Of a stretch of 30,211 nt of DNA, positions 22,497 to 30,211 are shown piece by piece. Every line of letters starts with the position of its first letter. The stretch's first letter is position 1. Origin of the DNA: an uncultured Lachnospiraceae bacterium. Lineage in GTDB: Bacteria; Bacillota; Clostridia; Lachnospirales; Lachnospiraceae. The stretch covers positions 1 through 30,211 of the forward strand of contig CAJTRL010000046.1 in NCBI GenBank assembly GCA_910578715.1, in the 5' to 3' direction. A program made the position numbers and the translations under genes. The notes beneath the pieces were generated by a model that was not told the DNA's origin, searched no databases, and saw only the letters and a list, made by a program, of their open reading frames with translations.

Positions 22497-24389
22497 ATGA
22501 AAATCAACGTACTGGACCATCAGACAATCGATAAAATTGCGGCGGGAGAAGTGGTAGAACGGCCCTCCAGCGTGGTGAAAGAGCTGGTGGAAAACGCGAT
22601 TGATTCCGGTGCGGATGCGGTAACGGTCGAAATCAAGGATGGCGGAATCTCTTTGATACGGGTAACGGATAACGGAAGCGGTATTGAGAAATCCCAGATG
22701 CGGAACGCCTTTTTGCGGCATGCTACCAGTAAGATTTCGACAGCCGATGATTTGACTGAACTGGTCAGTCTCGGATTTCGTGGAGAAGCGCTGGCGAGCA
22801 TCGCGGCAGTCTCTATGGTGGAAGCGGTTTCCAAAGTGGAAGAAGATTTGACGGGCATCCGTTACGTTATCGAGGGCGGCGTGGAAAAAGAACTGGAAGA
22901 AGTGGGAGCGCCGAACGGGACGACGATTCTGGTTCGGAATCTTTTCTACAATACGCTGCCGCGTAAGAAGTTTTTGAAGCAGCCCCAGACGGAAGGCTCC
23001 TATGTGGCGGATTTGATGGAGCATCTGGCTTTATCCCATCCCCGGATTTCTTTTCGCTTTATTATCAATGGGCAGAACCGTTTCCATACATCGGGAAGCA
23101 ATGACTTAAAAGAGATTATATACCGCATTTACGGGAAGGATATTGTAAAAGAATTACAGGAATTTCATGCTCAGGGGGATGGGTTTTCGGTGGACGGTTA
23201 TCTTGGGACGCCGCTTATCAACCGTTCCAACCGGAACTATGAGCTTTTCTATATTAACGGAAGATTTATCAAAAGCAGTCTGATTGGAAAAGCGGTGGAG
23301 GACGGTTATAAAGAATATCTGATGCAGCATAAATTTCCATTCTGCGTACTGCATTTTACGATTGACACGGGACGTATCGATGTAAATGTCCATCCGACCA
23401 AAATGGAAGTGCGGATTGCCGGGGGACAGGAATTTTACGAACAGCTTCGGGAAATGGTCTATAATCGGCTGCATGAACAGGAAATGATACCGGAGGTATC
23501 GCTGGAACCGCCTGGGCAGCAGAAAAAGAAAGAAAACATTCCGGAGAAAAGAGAACATGTTCCGGAACCTTTCGAGACAAAGCGGCTCGCACAGGAGAAG
23601 GCTGTACGGGAAAATGCGGTGCAAGAGAAAGTTGTTCATGAGCAAACAGTTCTTACTGGTTCCATCGTGCGGGAGATGCCGCATTATCAGGATAGCACTG
23701 CAAAAGACAACAAACAGCCTTCCGCCAATGCGCCCTCCGGAGAAAAAGCCAAAACAGCGCCCGTACAGATGGATTTATTCGATAACCGCCTTCTGTCCGC
23801 AAGCGCAAGGGAGCATTATAAGCTCATCGGACAGCTGTTCGATACGTACTGGCTGATTTCCTATCAGGATAAACTGATGATTATCGACCAGCATGCGGCC
23901 CATGAAAAAGTAAAATATGAACGCTTTATCCGGCGGTTTCAGGAGCACGGCGTCGTTTCCCAGAATCTGAATCCGCCCCTCGTCGTTACGTTAAGCGGCC
24001 GGGAAAAAGAATGTCTTATACAGAACATGGCTCATTTTGAGGCGCTCGGTTTTGTTCTCGAAGAATTTGGGGGAAACGACTATGCGCTGAGCGGCGTTCC
24101 GGTGGATTTATACGGCTATCAGGAAGCCGGCCTGTTTTATGAACTGCTCGATGAAATGGCGGAAGAAACTTTTTCGGGAACGCCGGAGGGCATCCGCATG
24201 AAAATAGCGTCGATGGCATGTAAGGCCGCGGTCAAGGGAAATGCCCGTATGAGCGTACAGGAAGCGGACACGTTGATTGAAGAACTGCTTTCCCTGCAGA
24301 ATCCCTATCAGTGCCCGCACGGAAGGCCGACCATGATTACCATGAGCAAATATGAGCTGGAAAAGAAATTTAAAAGGATTGTTACATGA
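22497..24389 (+). CDS. mutL: DNA mismatch repair endonuclease MutL
   Basis: MutL couples mismatch detection to strand incision. The 630-aa protein has the GHKL ATPase domain (IDKIAAGEVVERPSSVVKELVENAIDSGAD, VTDNGSGI, TSKI, LGFRGEALASIAAVS), a charged linker of about 100 residues from residue 340, and a C-terminal dimerisation domain. Endonuclease motifs are intact: D464-QHAAHEKVKYE475, ACKAAVKGN and CPHGRPT. It is therefore the nicking type found where MutH is absent. A QMDLF peptide at residues 424-428 at the end of the linker fits the beta-clamp motif. AAAGGAG is 12 nt before the ATG. The stop overlaps the miaA start. Confidence 0.97.
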   Translation: MKINVLDHQTIDKIAAGEVVERPSSVVKELVENAIDSGADAVTVEIKDGGISLIRVTDNGSGIEKSQMRNAFLRHATSKISTADDLTELVSLGFRGEALASIAAVSMVEAVSKVEEDLTGIRYVIEGGVEKELEEVGAPNGTTILVRNLFYNTLPRKKFLKQPQTEGSYVADLMEHLALSHPRISFRFIINGQNRFHTSGSNDLKEIIYRIYGKDIVKELQEFHAQGDGFSVDGYLGTPLINRSNRNYELFYINGRFIKSSLIGKAVEDGYKEYLMQHKFPFCVLHFTIDTGRIDVNVHPTKMEVRIAGGQEFYEQLREMVYNRLHEQEMIPEVSLEPPGQQKKKENIPEKREHVPEPFETKRLAQEKAVRENAVQEKVVHEQTVLTGSIVREMPHYQDSTAKDNKQPSANAPSGEKAKTAPVQMDLFDNRLLSASAREHYKLIGQLFDTYWLISYQDKLMIIDQHAAHEKVKYERFIRRFQEHGVVSQNLNPPLVVTLSGREKECLIQNMAHFEALGFVLEEFGGNDYALSGVPVDLYGYQEAGLFYELLDEMAEETFSGTPEGIRMKIASMACKAAVKGNARMSVQEADTLIEELLSLQNPYQCPHGRPTMITMSKYELEKKFKRIVT

Positions 24390-25360
24390 TGAAAAAGAAA
24401 CCCTTAATCATCCTGACGGGCCCGACGGCTGTCGGGAAGTCCGCCCTGTCGGTCTTACTGGCAAAGGCTGTCGGCGGGGAAGTCATTTCTGCGGATTCCA
24501 TGCAGGTATACCGTCATATGGATATCGGCTCTGCCAAGATTACACCGGAAGAAATGGCGGGTATTCCCCATCATCTGATTGATATTCTGGAGCCCACAGA
24601 AGAATTTCATGTCGTCCGGTTTCAGACGCTGGCCAAAGAAGCGCTCCGGACGGTTTATGCCAAAGGAAACATTCCGATTCTGGCCGGGGGAACCGGTTTT
24701 TATATCCAGTCGGTTCTTTATGATATCGACTTCACGGAAACGGAAGAGGACGACGCATTCCGCCGGGAACTGGAACGGTTCGCACAAGAACGGGGAAATG
24801 AAGCGTTGTTTGAAAGGCTGCGCCGTATCGACCCGAAATCCTGTGAGATTCTGCATGCAAATAACGTAAAGCGCGTCATCCGGGCCATTGAATTTTATGA
24901 GAAGACGGGAAAACCGATTTCGGAGCACAACGAAGAACAGCATGAAAAAGAATCTCCTTACCGCTTTATTTACTTCGTATTGAACGACGAGAGACAAAGG
25001 CTGTATGAAAAAATTGAAAAAAGAGTCGATGCCATGCTGGAAGCCGGACTTGTAGATGAGGTGAAGATGCTGAAAGAGATGGGATGCACCAGAAATCATG
25101 TGTCCATGCAGGGGCTCGGCTATAAAGAAATCCTGGAATATCTTGACGGTGAGTGCACCCTGGAAGAAGCCGTTTACCGCCTGAAACGTGATACCAGACA
25201 TTTTGCCAAAAGACAGCTCACATGGTTCCGCCGGGAAAAGGATGTGGTATGGATTTCCAGACAGGATTTCCGAAAGACGCCCGATATCGGCGAAGACGCG
25301 GCGATATTGGAATATATGATGCGCTTGTTAAAAGAAAAGGGCATGATTGCCAAAGAATAG
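24386..25360 (+). CDS. miaA: tRNA dimethylallyltransferase MiaA
   Basis: MiaA transfers a dimethylallyl group to A37 of tRNAs reading UNN codons, making the i6A substrate of MiaB. The 324-aa product has the P-loop GPTAVGKS (residues 12-19), ISADSMQVYRHMDIGSAK, HHLIDILEPTEEFHV, ILAGGTGFYIQSVL, and C-terminal GLVDEVK, QGLGYKE and KRDTRHFAKRQLTWFRR. Two tandem ATGs (24386 and 24389) overlap the mutL stop, indicating translational coupling; AAAGGA lies upstream. In Bacillus, hfq often follows; here a PLP enzyme follows and no hfq is seen. Confidence 0.96.
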   Translation: MMKKKPLIILTGPTAVGKSALSVLLAKAVGGEVISADSMQVYRHMDIGSAKITPEEMAGIPHHLIDILEPTEEFHVVRFQTLAKEALRTVYAKGNIPILAGGTGFYIQSVLYDIDFTETEEDDAFRRELERFAQERGNEALFERLRRIDPKSCEILHANNVKRVIRAIEFYEKTGKPISEHNEEQHEKESPYRFIYFVLNDERQRLYEKIEKRVDAMLEAGLVDEVKMLKEMGCTRNHVSMQGLGYKEILEYLDGECTLEEAVYRLKRDTRHFAKRQLTWFRREKDVVWISRQDFRKTPDIGEDAAILEYMMRLLKEKGMIAKE

Positions 25361-25407
25361 GATAGCTGTAAAAATAGATTGATAGAAAGGCTGACAGAAA
25401 AATATTT

Positions 25408-26706
25408 ATGAAAACAGAACTAAACGAACAATACCAAAAACTGGGAATTTCGGAAGCCGTATTAAAATTCGGAAACGAAATTCTTGTTTCTTTGGGAGAA
25501 CGGTTCCGGGAAATAGACGAAATCGCAGAATATAACCAGCTCAAGGTGATTCATGCCATGCAGCAGTGCAAGGTAAGCGAAGCCTGTCTTTTGGGTACGA
25601 CAGGGTATGGTTATAATGACCTGGGCCGGGATACGCTGGAAGAAGTCTATGCGAAGATATTTCACGCACAGGATGCACTGGTGCGGCCCCAGATAACCTG
25701 CGGAACACACGCGCTGGCGCTGGCGCTGATGAGCAATCTGCGGCCCGGCGACGAATTGCTTTCGCCCGTCGGGAAGCCTTATGATACATTGGAAGAAGTC
25801 ATCGGTATCAGAGAATCCAGAGGGTCCTTAAAAGAATATGGCATTTCCTATAAACAGGTGGAGCTGCTCCCGGACGGGAGTTTCGATTATGAGGGGATTC
25901 GGGCGGCACTCTGCGACAAAACCAGGCTGGTGACGATTCAGCGTTCCAAAGGTTACCAGACGAGGCCGACCCTTTCCGTGACGCGGATTGGGGAACTGAT
26001 TCGTTTTATCAAGGAAATCCGGCCCGATATCATTTGTATGGTGGATAACTGTTACGGGGAATTTGTGGAGACCATCGAACCCGGTGACGTGGGTGCGGAT
26101 ATGACAGTCGGTTCCCTGATTAAGAATCCCGGCGGAGGTCTTGCTCCAATTGGCGGCTATATCGCCGGAACAAAAGAATGTGTGGAAAACGCCGCGTACA
26201 GGCTGACGTCTCCGGGGCTCGGCAAGGAAGTGGGCGCTTCGCTCGGCATATTGTCTTCTTTTTATCAGGGGCTGTTTCTGGCTCCGACGGTTACCGCAAG
26301 TGCCTTAAAGGGCGCGGTTTTTGCCGCAAATTTGTTTGAAAGGCTTGGTTTTCCTGTTATTCCGAACGGTACGGAGAGCCGGCACGATATCATTCAGGCC
26401 GTCACGTTTGGAAATCCGGAGGGCGTCATCGCTTTCTGCCAGGGTATTCAGGCGGCCGCTTCCGTAGACAGTTTTGTGACGCCGGAACCCTGGGATATGC
26501 CGGGATATGATTCCCAGGTCATTATGGCGGCGGGAGCCTTTGTGTCGGGTTCCTCCATCGAACTGAGCGCGGACGGACCGATTGCGCCGCCTTATGCGGT
26601 TTATTTTCAGGGCGGCCTCACTTGGCCCCATGCCAAACTCGGCATTCTGAAGGCTTTGCAAAGCCTTGTGGAACGGGGGATTGTTTCGGAAAAAGATTTT
26701 GCGTGA
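25408..26706 (+). CDS. YnbB-type PLP-dependent enzyme (methionine gamma-lyase / aluminium-resistance family)
   Basis: The 432-aa protein belongs to the Cys/Met-metabolism PLP family and resembles Bacillus YnbB, often annotated as methionine gamma-lyase or aluminium resistance protein; the true substrate is not established. It shows GTTGYGYNDLGRDTLEEVYAKIF, the cofactor-region QITCGTHALALAL, VDNCYGEFVE with the pyridine-N Asp, and the Schiff-base Lys K239 in GSLIKNPGGGLAPIGGYIAG. The start is supported by family length, but the ribosome site is weak (AGAAAGG is about 20 nt upstream). Placement after miaA matches the mutSL-miaA-ynbB neighbourhood of many Firmicutes. No terminator hairpin was found after the stop. 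Confidence 0.88.
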   Translation: MKTELNEQYQKLGISEAVLKFGNEILVSLGERFREIDEIAEYNQLKVIHAMQQCKVSEACLLGTTGYGYNDLGRDTLEEVYAKIFHAQDALVRPQITCGTHALALALMSNLRPGDELLSPVGKPYDTLEEVIGIRESRGSLKEYGISYKQVELLPDGSFDYEGIRAALCDKTRLVTIQRSKGYQTRPTLSVTRIGELIRFIKEIRPDIICMVDNCYGEFVETIEPGDVGADMTVGSLIKNPGGGLAPIGGYIAGTKECVENAAYRLTSPGLGKEVGASLGILSSFYQGLFLAPTVTASALKGAVFAANLFERLGFPVIPNGTESRHDIIQAVTFGNPEGVIAFCQGIQAAASVDSFVTPEPWDMPGYDSQVIMAAGAFVSGSSIELSADGPIAPPYAVYFQGGLTWPHAKLGILKALQSLVERGIVSEKDFA

Positions 26707-26738
26707 AATTCCGGATTTAAAAAATTTGGTAAATTTTG

Positions 26739-26767
26739 TATACAGAAAAAAGGGTTTGTGGTAAAAT
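26739..26767 (+). promoter_or_regulatory. Probable extended -10 promoter for radC-mreBCD-PBP2
   Basis: TATACA (26739-26744), 17 bp, TAAAAT (26762-26767), with the extended -10 dinucleotide TG at 26759-26760 one base before the hexamer. The leader is about 50 nt. Confidence 0.5.
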
Positions 26768-26822
26768 GTTCAGGATGGGGAGTTTGTGTGAAGGAGAGAG
26801 CAGCCGTCGGGAAAGAGGCTGA

Positions 26823-27545
26823 ATGAAATTAGTAAAGTATGAGAACAATGATAATGGTATCATGCAGAATCTTCCATATGAGAAATTTATTTCCTATGGC
26901 GCGGAGACGTTGACGGATTCCGAACTGCTGGCTATCATCATACGGACAGGAACACAGAAGATGAGTGCGCGGGAGCTCGGTGAGGAAGTGCTGCAGGCTG
27001 CCGGGAAATACGGAAACGGGCTTCTCGGACTCTATCAGATACCGCTTCAGGAGCTGATGCGGGTAAAGGGCATCGGCAAAGTCAAAGCCGTAAAGCTGAA
27101 AGCGCTGGCAGAGCTTTGCACCAGAATGGCGCAGACAAAAGCAAGGGAGCGTCTGTCCTTTACAAGACCCGAATCCGTGGCCGGCTATTATATGGAGCGG
27201 TTCCGGCATGAGAAGGTAGAGCATATTCTGCTTTTGCTGTTTGACGCCGGCATGCACCTGTTAGAGGAGCAGCTGTTATCGACCGGAACAGTCAACGCCT
27301 CCCTGTTATCGCCGAGAGAAGTATATATCAGCGCATTCCGTTCCCAGGCAACACATATTATGCTTTTGCATAATCATCCGGGCGGAAATCCGGAACCGAG
27401 CAGAAACGATATTCAGATTACGAAGCGTATCGCGGAAATCGGAAAAACGATTGATATTTTCATGCTGGACCATATTATTATCGGTGATAACAGCTATTTC
27501 AGTTTCAAGGAAAGCAGTCTGCTGAGCGAATGCTCCGTTCCTTGA
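26823..27545 (+). CDS. radC: RadC family JAMM-domain protein
   Basis: RadC/YsxA proteins were once linked to recombination repair, but their function is unsettled. The 240-aa product has an N-terminal helix-hairpin-helix-like region (SDSELLAIIIRTGT, then RVKGIGKVKAVKLKALAELC, about residues 30-100) and a C-terminal JAMM metalloprotease-like domain. Its metal motif is H183-N-H185-PGGNPEPSRN-D196, an intact HxH-x10-D, preceded by LLSTGTVNASLLSPREVY. AAAGAGG lies 4 nt before the ATG. It heads the mre cluster as in Bacillus; maf, often found just upstream there, is not present. Confidence 0.94.
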   Translation: MKLVKYENNDNGIMQNLPYEKFISYGAETLTDSELLAIIIRTGTQKMSARELGEEVLQAAGKYGNGLLGLYQIPLQELMRVKGIGKVKAVKLKALAELCTRMAQTKARERLSFTRPESVAGYYMERFRHEKVEHILLLLFDAGMHLLEEQLLSTGTVNASLLSPREVYISAFRSQATHIMLLHNHPGGNPEPSRNDIQITKRIAEIGKTIDIFMLDHIIIGDNSYFSFKESSLLSECSVP

Positions 27546-27589
27546 AAAATATATGCGGATAGCAATTTATTTTGAAAGGAGTTTTAATC

Positions 27590-28600
27590 TTGGCAAATAA
27601 CGCATTTGGAATTGATTTGGGGACAAGCAATATTAAAATATACAACCGCACGGATGACAATGTTTTTGTGGAAAAGAACATGATTGCGATTGAGAATAAG
27701 CGGACTTTGTTCGCTTATGGCAATTCAGCTTTCGATATGTATGAGAAAACGCCGGGAAACATCCAGATTACTTATCCTTTGAGTAATGGCGTTATTGCAG
27801 ACATACAGAACATGGAAACCCTCATAAAATATTTTATGATTGATTTGATGAAGGGCGGCTTACGTCCGGCGGATTATTATATTGCGGTTCCCTGGGATGT
27901 GACGGAAGTGGAAAAGCGCGCTTTCAAGGATTTGGTTAAGGAATCCAATGTAAAAGCCAAAAAAGTCATGGTTGTGGATAAAGCCGTGGCGGACGGTCTG
28001 GGACTTGGCATCGACGTCAAAAATTCCCAGGGTGTTCTTGTTGTGAATGCCGGATTCGATACGACGGAAATTTCGATTTTGTCCCTCGGCGGCATTGTTC
28101 TGAGCAAACTTGTCAAAGTGGGCGGCCGGAAATTCGACGAGGCAATCAAAGCGGCGATTCGCCGGGAGTACAGCCTGATTATCGGCGGCAAGACTGCTGA
28201 AAACGTGAAGATTGCGCTGGCCGATTTGGAGGCGCAGAAGAGCGGCGCCGTCGTTTATGGACGCGATATCGTGACGGGGCTTCCGGTGGAACGGGAAATT
28301 CCGACTGCCCTCGTGAACGAATGTCTGACGGAACATTTTAATACGATTATCGATAATATCAAAGTGATTCTGGAGCGGACGCCTCCGGAACTTGCGGCAG
28401 ATATTTACCGGCACGGCGTCTATCTGACAGGCGGAGCTTCCCAGGTCAATAATCTGGCGCAGCTTATGAGTAAAGGAACCGGATTAAAGGTCAATCTTTC
28501 CGAGCATCCGATAGAGAGTGTTGCGCTTGGGCTTGCCAAAATCATTAACGAAGATAATTATAAATCGGTAGCATATGCAATAGAAGGAATGAGTAAATGA
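27590..28600 (+). CDS. mreB: MreB/Mbl-family actin-like cell shape protein with divergent phosphate-2 motif
   Basis: MreB forms membrane-bound actin-like filaments that direct side-wall synthesis. The TTG at 27590 (336 aa) is chosen because AAAGGAG at 27575-27581 is 8 nt upstream and the family begins here; the upstream TTG at 27572 overlaps that ribosome site. Family features are GIDLGTSNIKIY (phosphate-1), YYIAVPWDVTEVEKRAFKDL, SLGGIVLSKLVKVGGRKFDEAI, GRDIVTGLP and VYLTGGASQVNNLAQL (adenosine motif). The phosphate-2 motif, DIGGGTTE in classical MreB, reads N153-AGFDTTE160, losing the first Asp and the triple Gly. It overlaps mreC by 4 nt (ATGA). Context (radC-mreB-mreC-mreD-PBP2) makes the role secure, although biochemical behaviour may differ. 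Confidence 0.9.
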   Translation: MANNAFGIDLGTSNIKIYNRTDDNVFVEKNMIAIENKRTLFAYGNSAFDMYEKTPGNIQITYPLSNGVIADIQNMETLIKYFMIDLMKGGLRPADYYIAVPWDVTEVEKRAFKDLVKESNVKAKKVMVVDKAVADGLGLGIDVKNSQGVLVVNAGFDTTEISILSLGGIVLSKLVKVGGRKFDEAIKAAIRREYSLIIGGKTAENVKIALADLEAQKSGAVVYGRDIVTGLPVEREIPTALVNECLTEHFNTIIDNIKVILERTPPELAADIYRHGVYLTGGASQVNNLAQLMSKGTGLKVNLSEHPIESVALGLAKIINEDNYKSVAYAIEGMSK

Positions 28601-29466
28601 GTCCAATCATCAAGAGGAAAGGGGAAAAGTTTACCCTGCCGGGGAAATATCTCCTTTTCATTCTGACAATTCTTTGTACCGGTATGGTGCTGCTTACTTT
28701 TAATACGACGATTTTCAGCGGGCCGCTCGGCGCAGCCGCCGGATATGTCATCGTTCCCTTTCAGGAAGGCGTCAGTGCGGCGGGCAGTTTTCTTCGCAGC
28801 CGCTCGGAAGAGCTTGGGCAGATTCGGGATTTGATTGCGGAAAACGAAACGTTAAGGGCGAAGATAGATGAGCTGACGATTGAAAATACGAGATTACAGC
28901 AGGACCGGTACGAGCTGACCAATCTGCGGGAATTATATGAGCTGGATTCTCAATACGACGAATATGAGAAAGTCGGTGCCCGGATTATCGCGAGAGACTC
29001 CGGAAACTGGTTTTATTCTTTTGTCATCAATAAAGGAGCTGATGACGGCCTTACGGTCGATATGAACGTGATGGCCGGCAGCGGCCTGGTGGGCCGGATT
29101 GTCGATACCGGACCGAACTGGTCGAAGGTAAAATCAATTATTGCCGACGATTCCAACGTAAGCGCGATGGTATTGTCAAGCTCCGACAATATGGTTGTCA
29201 ATGGGGATTTGCGGCTGTACGCTTCCGGTGTCATTTCTTTCGAACAGCTCAAAGACAGCGATGATGTGGTGGTGGAAGGCGATAAAGTGGTGACCTCCAA
29301 TATCAGCGATAAATACCTTCCGGGGATTTTAATCGGTTATATCAATACCATCAACACCGATTCCAACAACCTGACCAAATCCGGTTATATCACGCCGGCG
29401 GTAGATTTCGAGCATCTGGAAGAAGTTCTGGTCATATTGGAGCTGAAGCAGACAGTCGAAGAATAA
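28597..29466 (+). CDS. mreC: Rod shape-determining protein MreC
   Basis: MreC links the cytoplasmic MreB filament to extracytoplasmic PBPs in the elongasome. The 289-aa protein has a basic N-terminus, one membrane anchor (YLLFILTILCTGMVLLTF, residues about 18-35), a coiled coil (about residues 65-110, with ENETLRAKIDELTIENTRLQQ-type heptads) and the beta-rich MreC domain with ARDSGNWFYSFVINKGADDGL, GLVGRIVDTGPNWSKVKSI and LLGYI-like GILIGYI. Its ATG overlaps the mreB stop in an ATGA arrangement, so translation is coupled. mreD follows 27 nt later. Confidence 0.94.
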   Translation: MSPIIKRKGEKFTLPGKYLLFILTILCTGMVLLTFNTTIFSGPLGAAAGYVIVPFQEGVSAAGSFLRSRSEELGQIRDLIAENETLRAKIDELTIENTRLQQDRYELTNLRELYELDSQYDEYEKVGARIIARDSGNWFYSFVINKGADDGLTVDMNVMAGSGLVGRIVDTGPNWSKVKSIIADDSNVSAMVLSSSDNMVVNGDLRLYASGVISFEQLKDSDDVVVEGDKVVTSNISDKYLPGILIGYINTINTDSNNLTKSGYITPAVDFEHLEEVLVILELKQTVEE

Positions 29467-29493
29467 CCGTGGCAAAGTAAGAATGGATGACAG

Positions 29494-30018
29494 ATGTCTA
29501 TGAAACGTTTTATCGTGACGGCTTTTTTTATTTTTATATGTTTTCTGCTCCAATGCACCGTTTTCCGTGCGCTCGCTTTTGGCGGCATTGTTCCGAATCT
29601 GCTGATTGTGCTGACGGCTTCTTTTGGCTTTATGCGCGGTGAAAAAACGGGTCTGCTTATCGGTTTTTTCAGCGGTCTTCTGGTGGATATCTTTTTTGGT
29701 TCCGTCATCGGCTTTTATGCACTGATTTACATGTACATCGGCTATATGAACGGTAAATTCAGCGCAATTTTTTACCCGGAAGACATTAAACTGCCAATTA
29801 CCCTGATTTTGTGCAGTGATTTTTTTTACGGCCTGATTTGTTATATCATTTTATTTCTTCTGCGGGGGAAATTTGATTTCAGCTATTATCTTGTGCATAT
29901 TATTTTTCCCGAAATGGTATATACGGTAGTCGTAACACTGTTTTTGTATCCTGTCATTCTGCGCGTAAACCATAGTCTGGAGCAGCAGGAGAAAAGAGGC
30001 GAAAAGAAGTTTGTTTGA
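29494..30018 (+). CDS. mreD: Rod shape-determining protein MreD
   Basis: MreD is a small polytopic membrane component of the elongation machinery. The 174-aa product is strongly hydrophobic with about five membrane segments (FIVTAFFIFICFLLQ; GGIVPNLLIVLTASFGFM; GLLIGFFSGLLVDIFFG; LPITLILCSDFFYGLICYIILFLL; EMVYTVVVTLFLYPVIL). It carries MreD-like features such as PNLLIVLTASFGFMRGEKTGLLIGFFSGLLVD. Identification rests on this pattern plus position after mreC. The ribosome site is weak; ATG 29494 and ATG 29500 are both possible. The 3' end overlaps the next gene by 8 nt if that starts at the TTG at 30011. Confidence 0.9.
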   Translation: MSMKRFIVTAFFIFICFLLQCTVFRALAFGGIVPNLLIVLTASFGFMRGEKTGLLIGFFSGLLVDIFFGSVIGFYALIYMYIGYMNGKFSAIFYPEDIKLPITLILCSDFFYGLICYIILFLLRGKFDFSYYLVHIIFPEMVYTVVVTLFLYPVILRVNHSLEQQEKRGEKKFV

Positions 30019-30211
30019 AAATATATGGGAACATTTGAAAGAAAATATATTCAATATGGTGACTTCCAGACTTCTTGTTCTTGTTCTGGTTCTTCTTGGC
30101 ATGGGCGGATATCTGGTTTATACGATATTTCAATTACAGATTGTCAATGGAGAGGAATATTTTAATAATTTCCAGCTGAGAATTACGAAAACCAGAACGA
30201 TTGATGCGACA
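30011..30211 (+). CDS. Penicillin-binding protein 2 (elongation transpeptidase), N-terminal part, cut by window end
   Basis: The last 201 bases are open and continue past the window. From the TTG at 30011 the frame reads LFENIWEHLKEN (initiator Met), then a membrane anchor (RLLVLVLVLLGMGGYLVYTIF), then QLQIVNGEEYFNNFQLRITKTRTIDAT, the classic start of class B PBPs (QLQIVNGEKY, then R-x-I-A/P-x-RG). The TTG start is inferred from the Clostridial PBP2 pattern (a short amphipathic MFxxIW lead) and GAGGCG upstream; the ATG at 30056 would keep the anchor. Placement after mreD argues for PBP2/MrdA rather than a division PBP. Catalytic motifs lie beyond the window. Confidence 0.85.
   Translation, partial: MFENIWEHLKENIFNMVTSRLLVLVLVLLGMGGYLVYTIFQLQIVNGEEYFNNFQLRITKTRTIDAT

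Noticed and set aside
25361..25407. hfq between miaA and the PLP enzyme, as in Bacillus
   Set aside because: The gap is only 47 bp and no Hfq-like sequence is present.
1..30211. CRISPR array, tRNA/rRNA gene, insertion sequence or prophage
   Set aside because: No regularly spaced repeats, tRNA-like TTCGA arms, transposase or phage proteins were seen; all genes are typical core functions.

Overview
The window looks like chromosomal core sequence from a low-to-moderate GC clostridial Firmicute, most likely Lachnospiraceae. That placement is inferred from gene content, gene order, strong AAGGAGG-type ribosome binding sites and occasional GTG/TTG starts; no 16S is present. All supported genes lie on the + strand. 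They are tightly packed and the first and last are cut by the window edges. I see no tRNA, rRNA, CRISPR, insertion sequence or phage gene.

Layout. (1) Positions 1-6545: C-terminal piece of ruvB, a good sigma-A promoter, zapA, a large U32 protein, then a SEDS glycosyltransferase overlapping a short class B PBP, and a Nudix hydrolase. (2) 6611-11651: asp23/yloU, a FakA-type DhaL protein, recG and a DegV/FakB-type lipid-binding protein, that is, both halves of a fatty acid kinase system flanking recG. (3) 11652-16287: a long AT-rich leader with tandem repeats, a near-consensus promoter and a strong terminator hairpin, followed by EIIA, a dedicated HPr, EIICB, nagB and nagA. This is a near-complete N-acetylglucosamine uptake and breakdown operon lacking only enzyme I. 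(4) 16458-18152: a chemoreceptor with its own promoter. (5) 18230-26706: miaB, mutS, mutL, miaA and a YnbB-type PLP enzyme, joining tRNA A37 modification to mismatch repair in an order common in Firmicutes. (6) 26823-30211: radC, a divergent mreB, mreC, mreD and the start of a PBP2 gene, a cell-elongation operon.

How they work together: two SEDS/PBP or Mre-linked wall-synthesis modules (3246-6063 and 27590-30211) flank DNA repair genes (ruvB, recG, mutSL, radC), tRNA modification genes and the GlcNAc operon. The GlcNAc operon imports GlcNAc as GlcNAc-6-P. NagA deacetylates it and NagB turns the product into fructose-6-P and ammonia.

Most of the window is ordinary core genome. The parts most worth a second look are the GlcNAc operon leader (a 21-bp terminator hairpin that also contains the ribosome site and start of a possible 23-codon leader ORF, preceded by three degenerate 18-bp repeats), the local HPr without Ser46, the MreB homologue with an altered phosphate-2 motif, the actinobacterial-style RodA-PbpA pair, and the aberrant RuvB sequence at the left edge.
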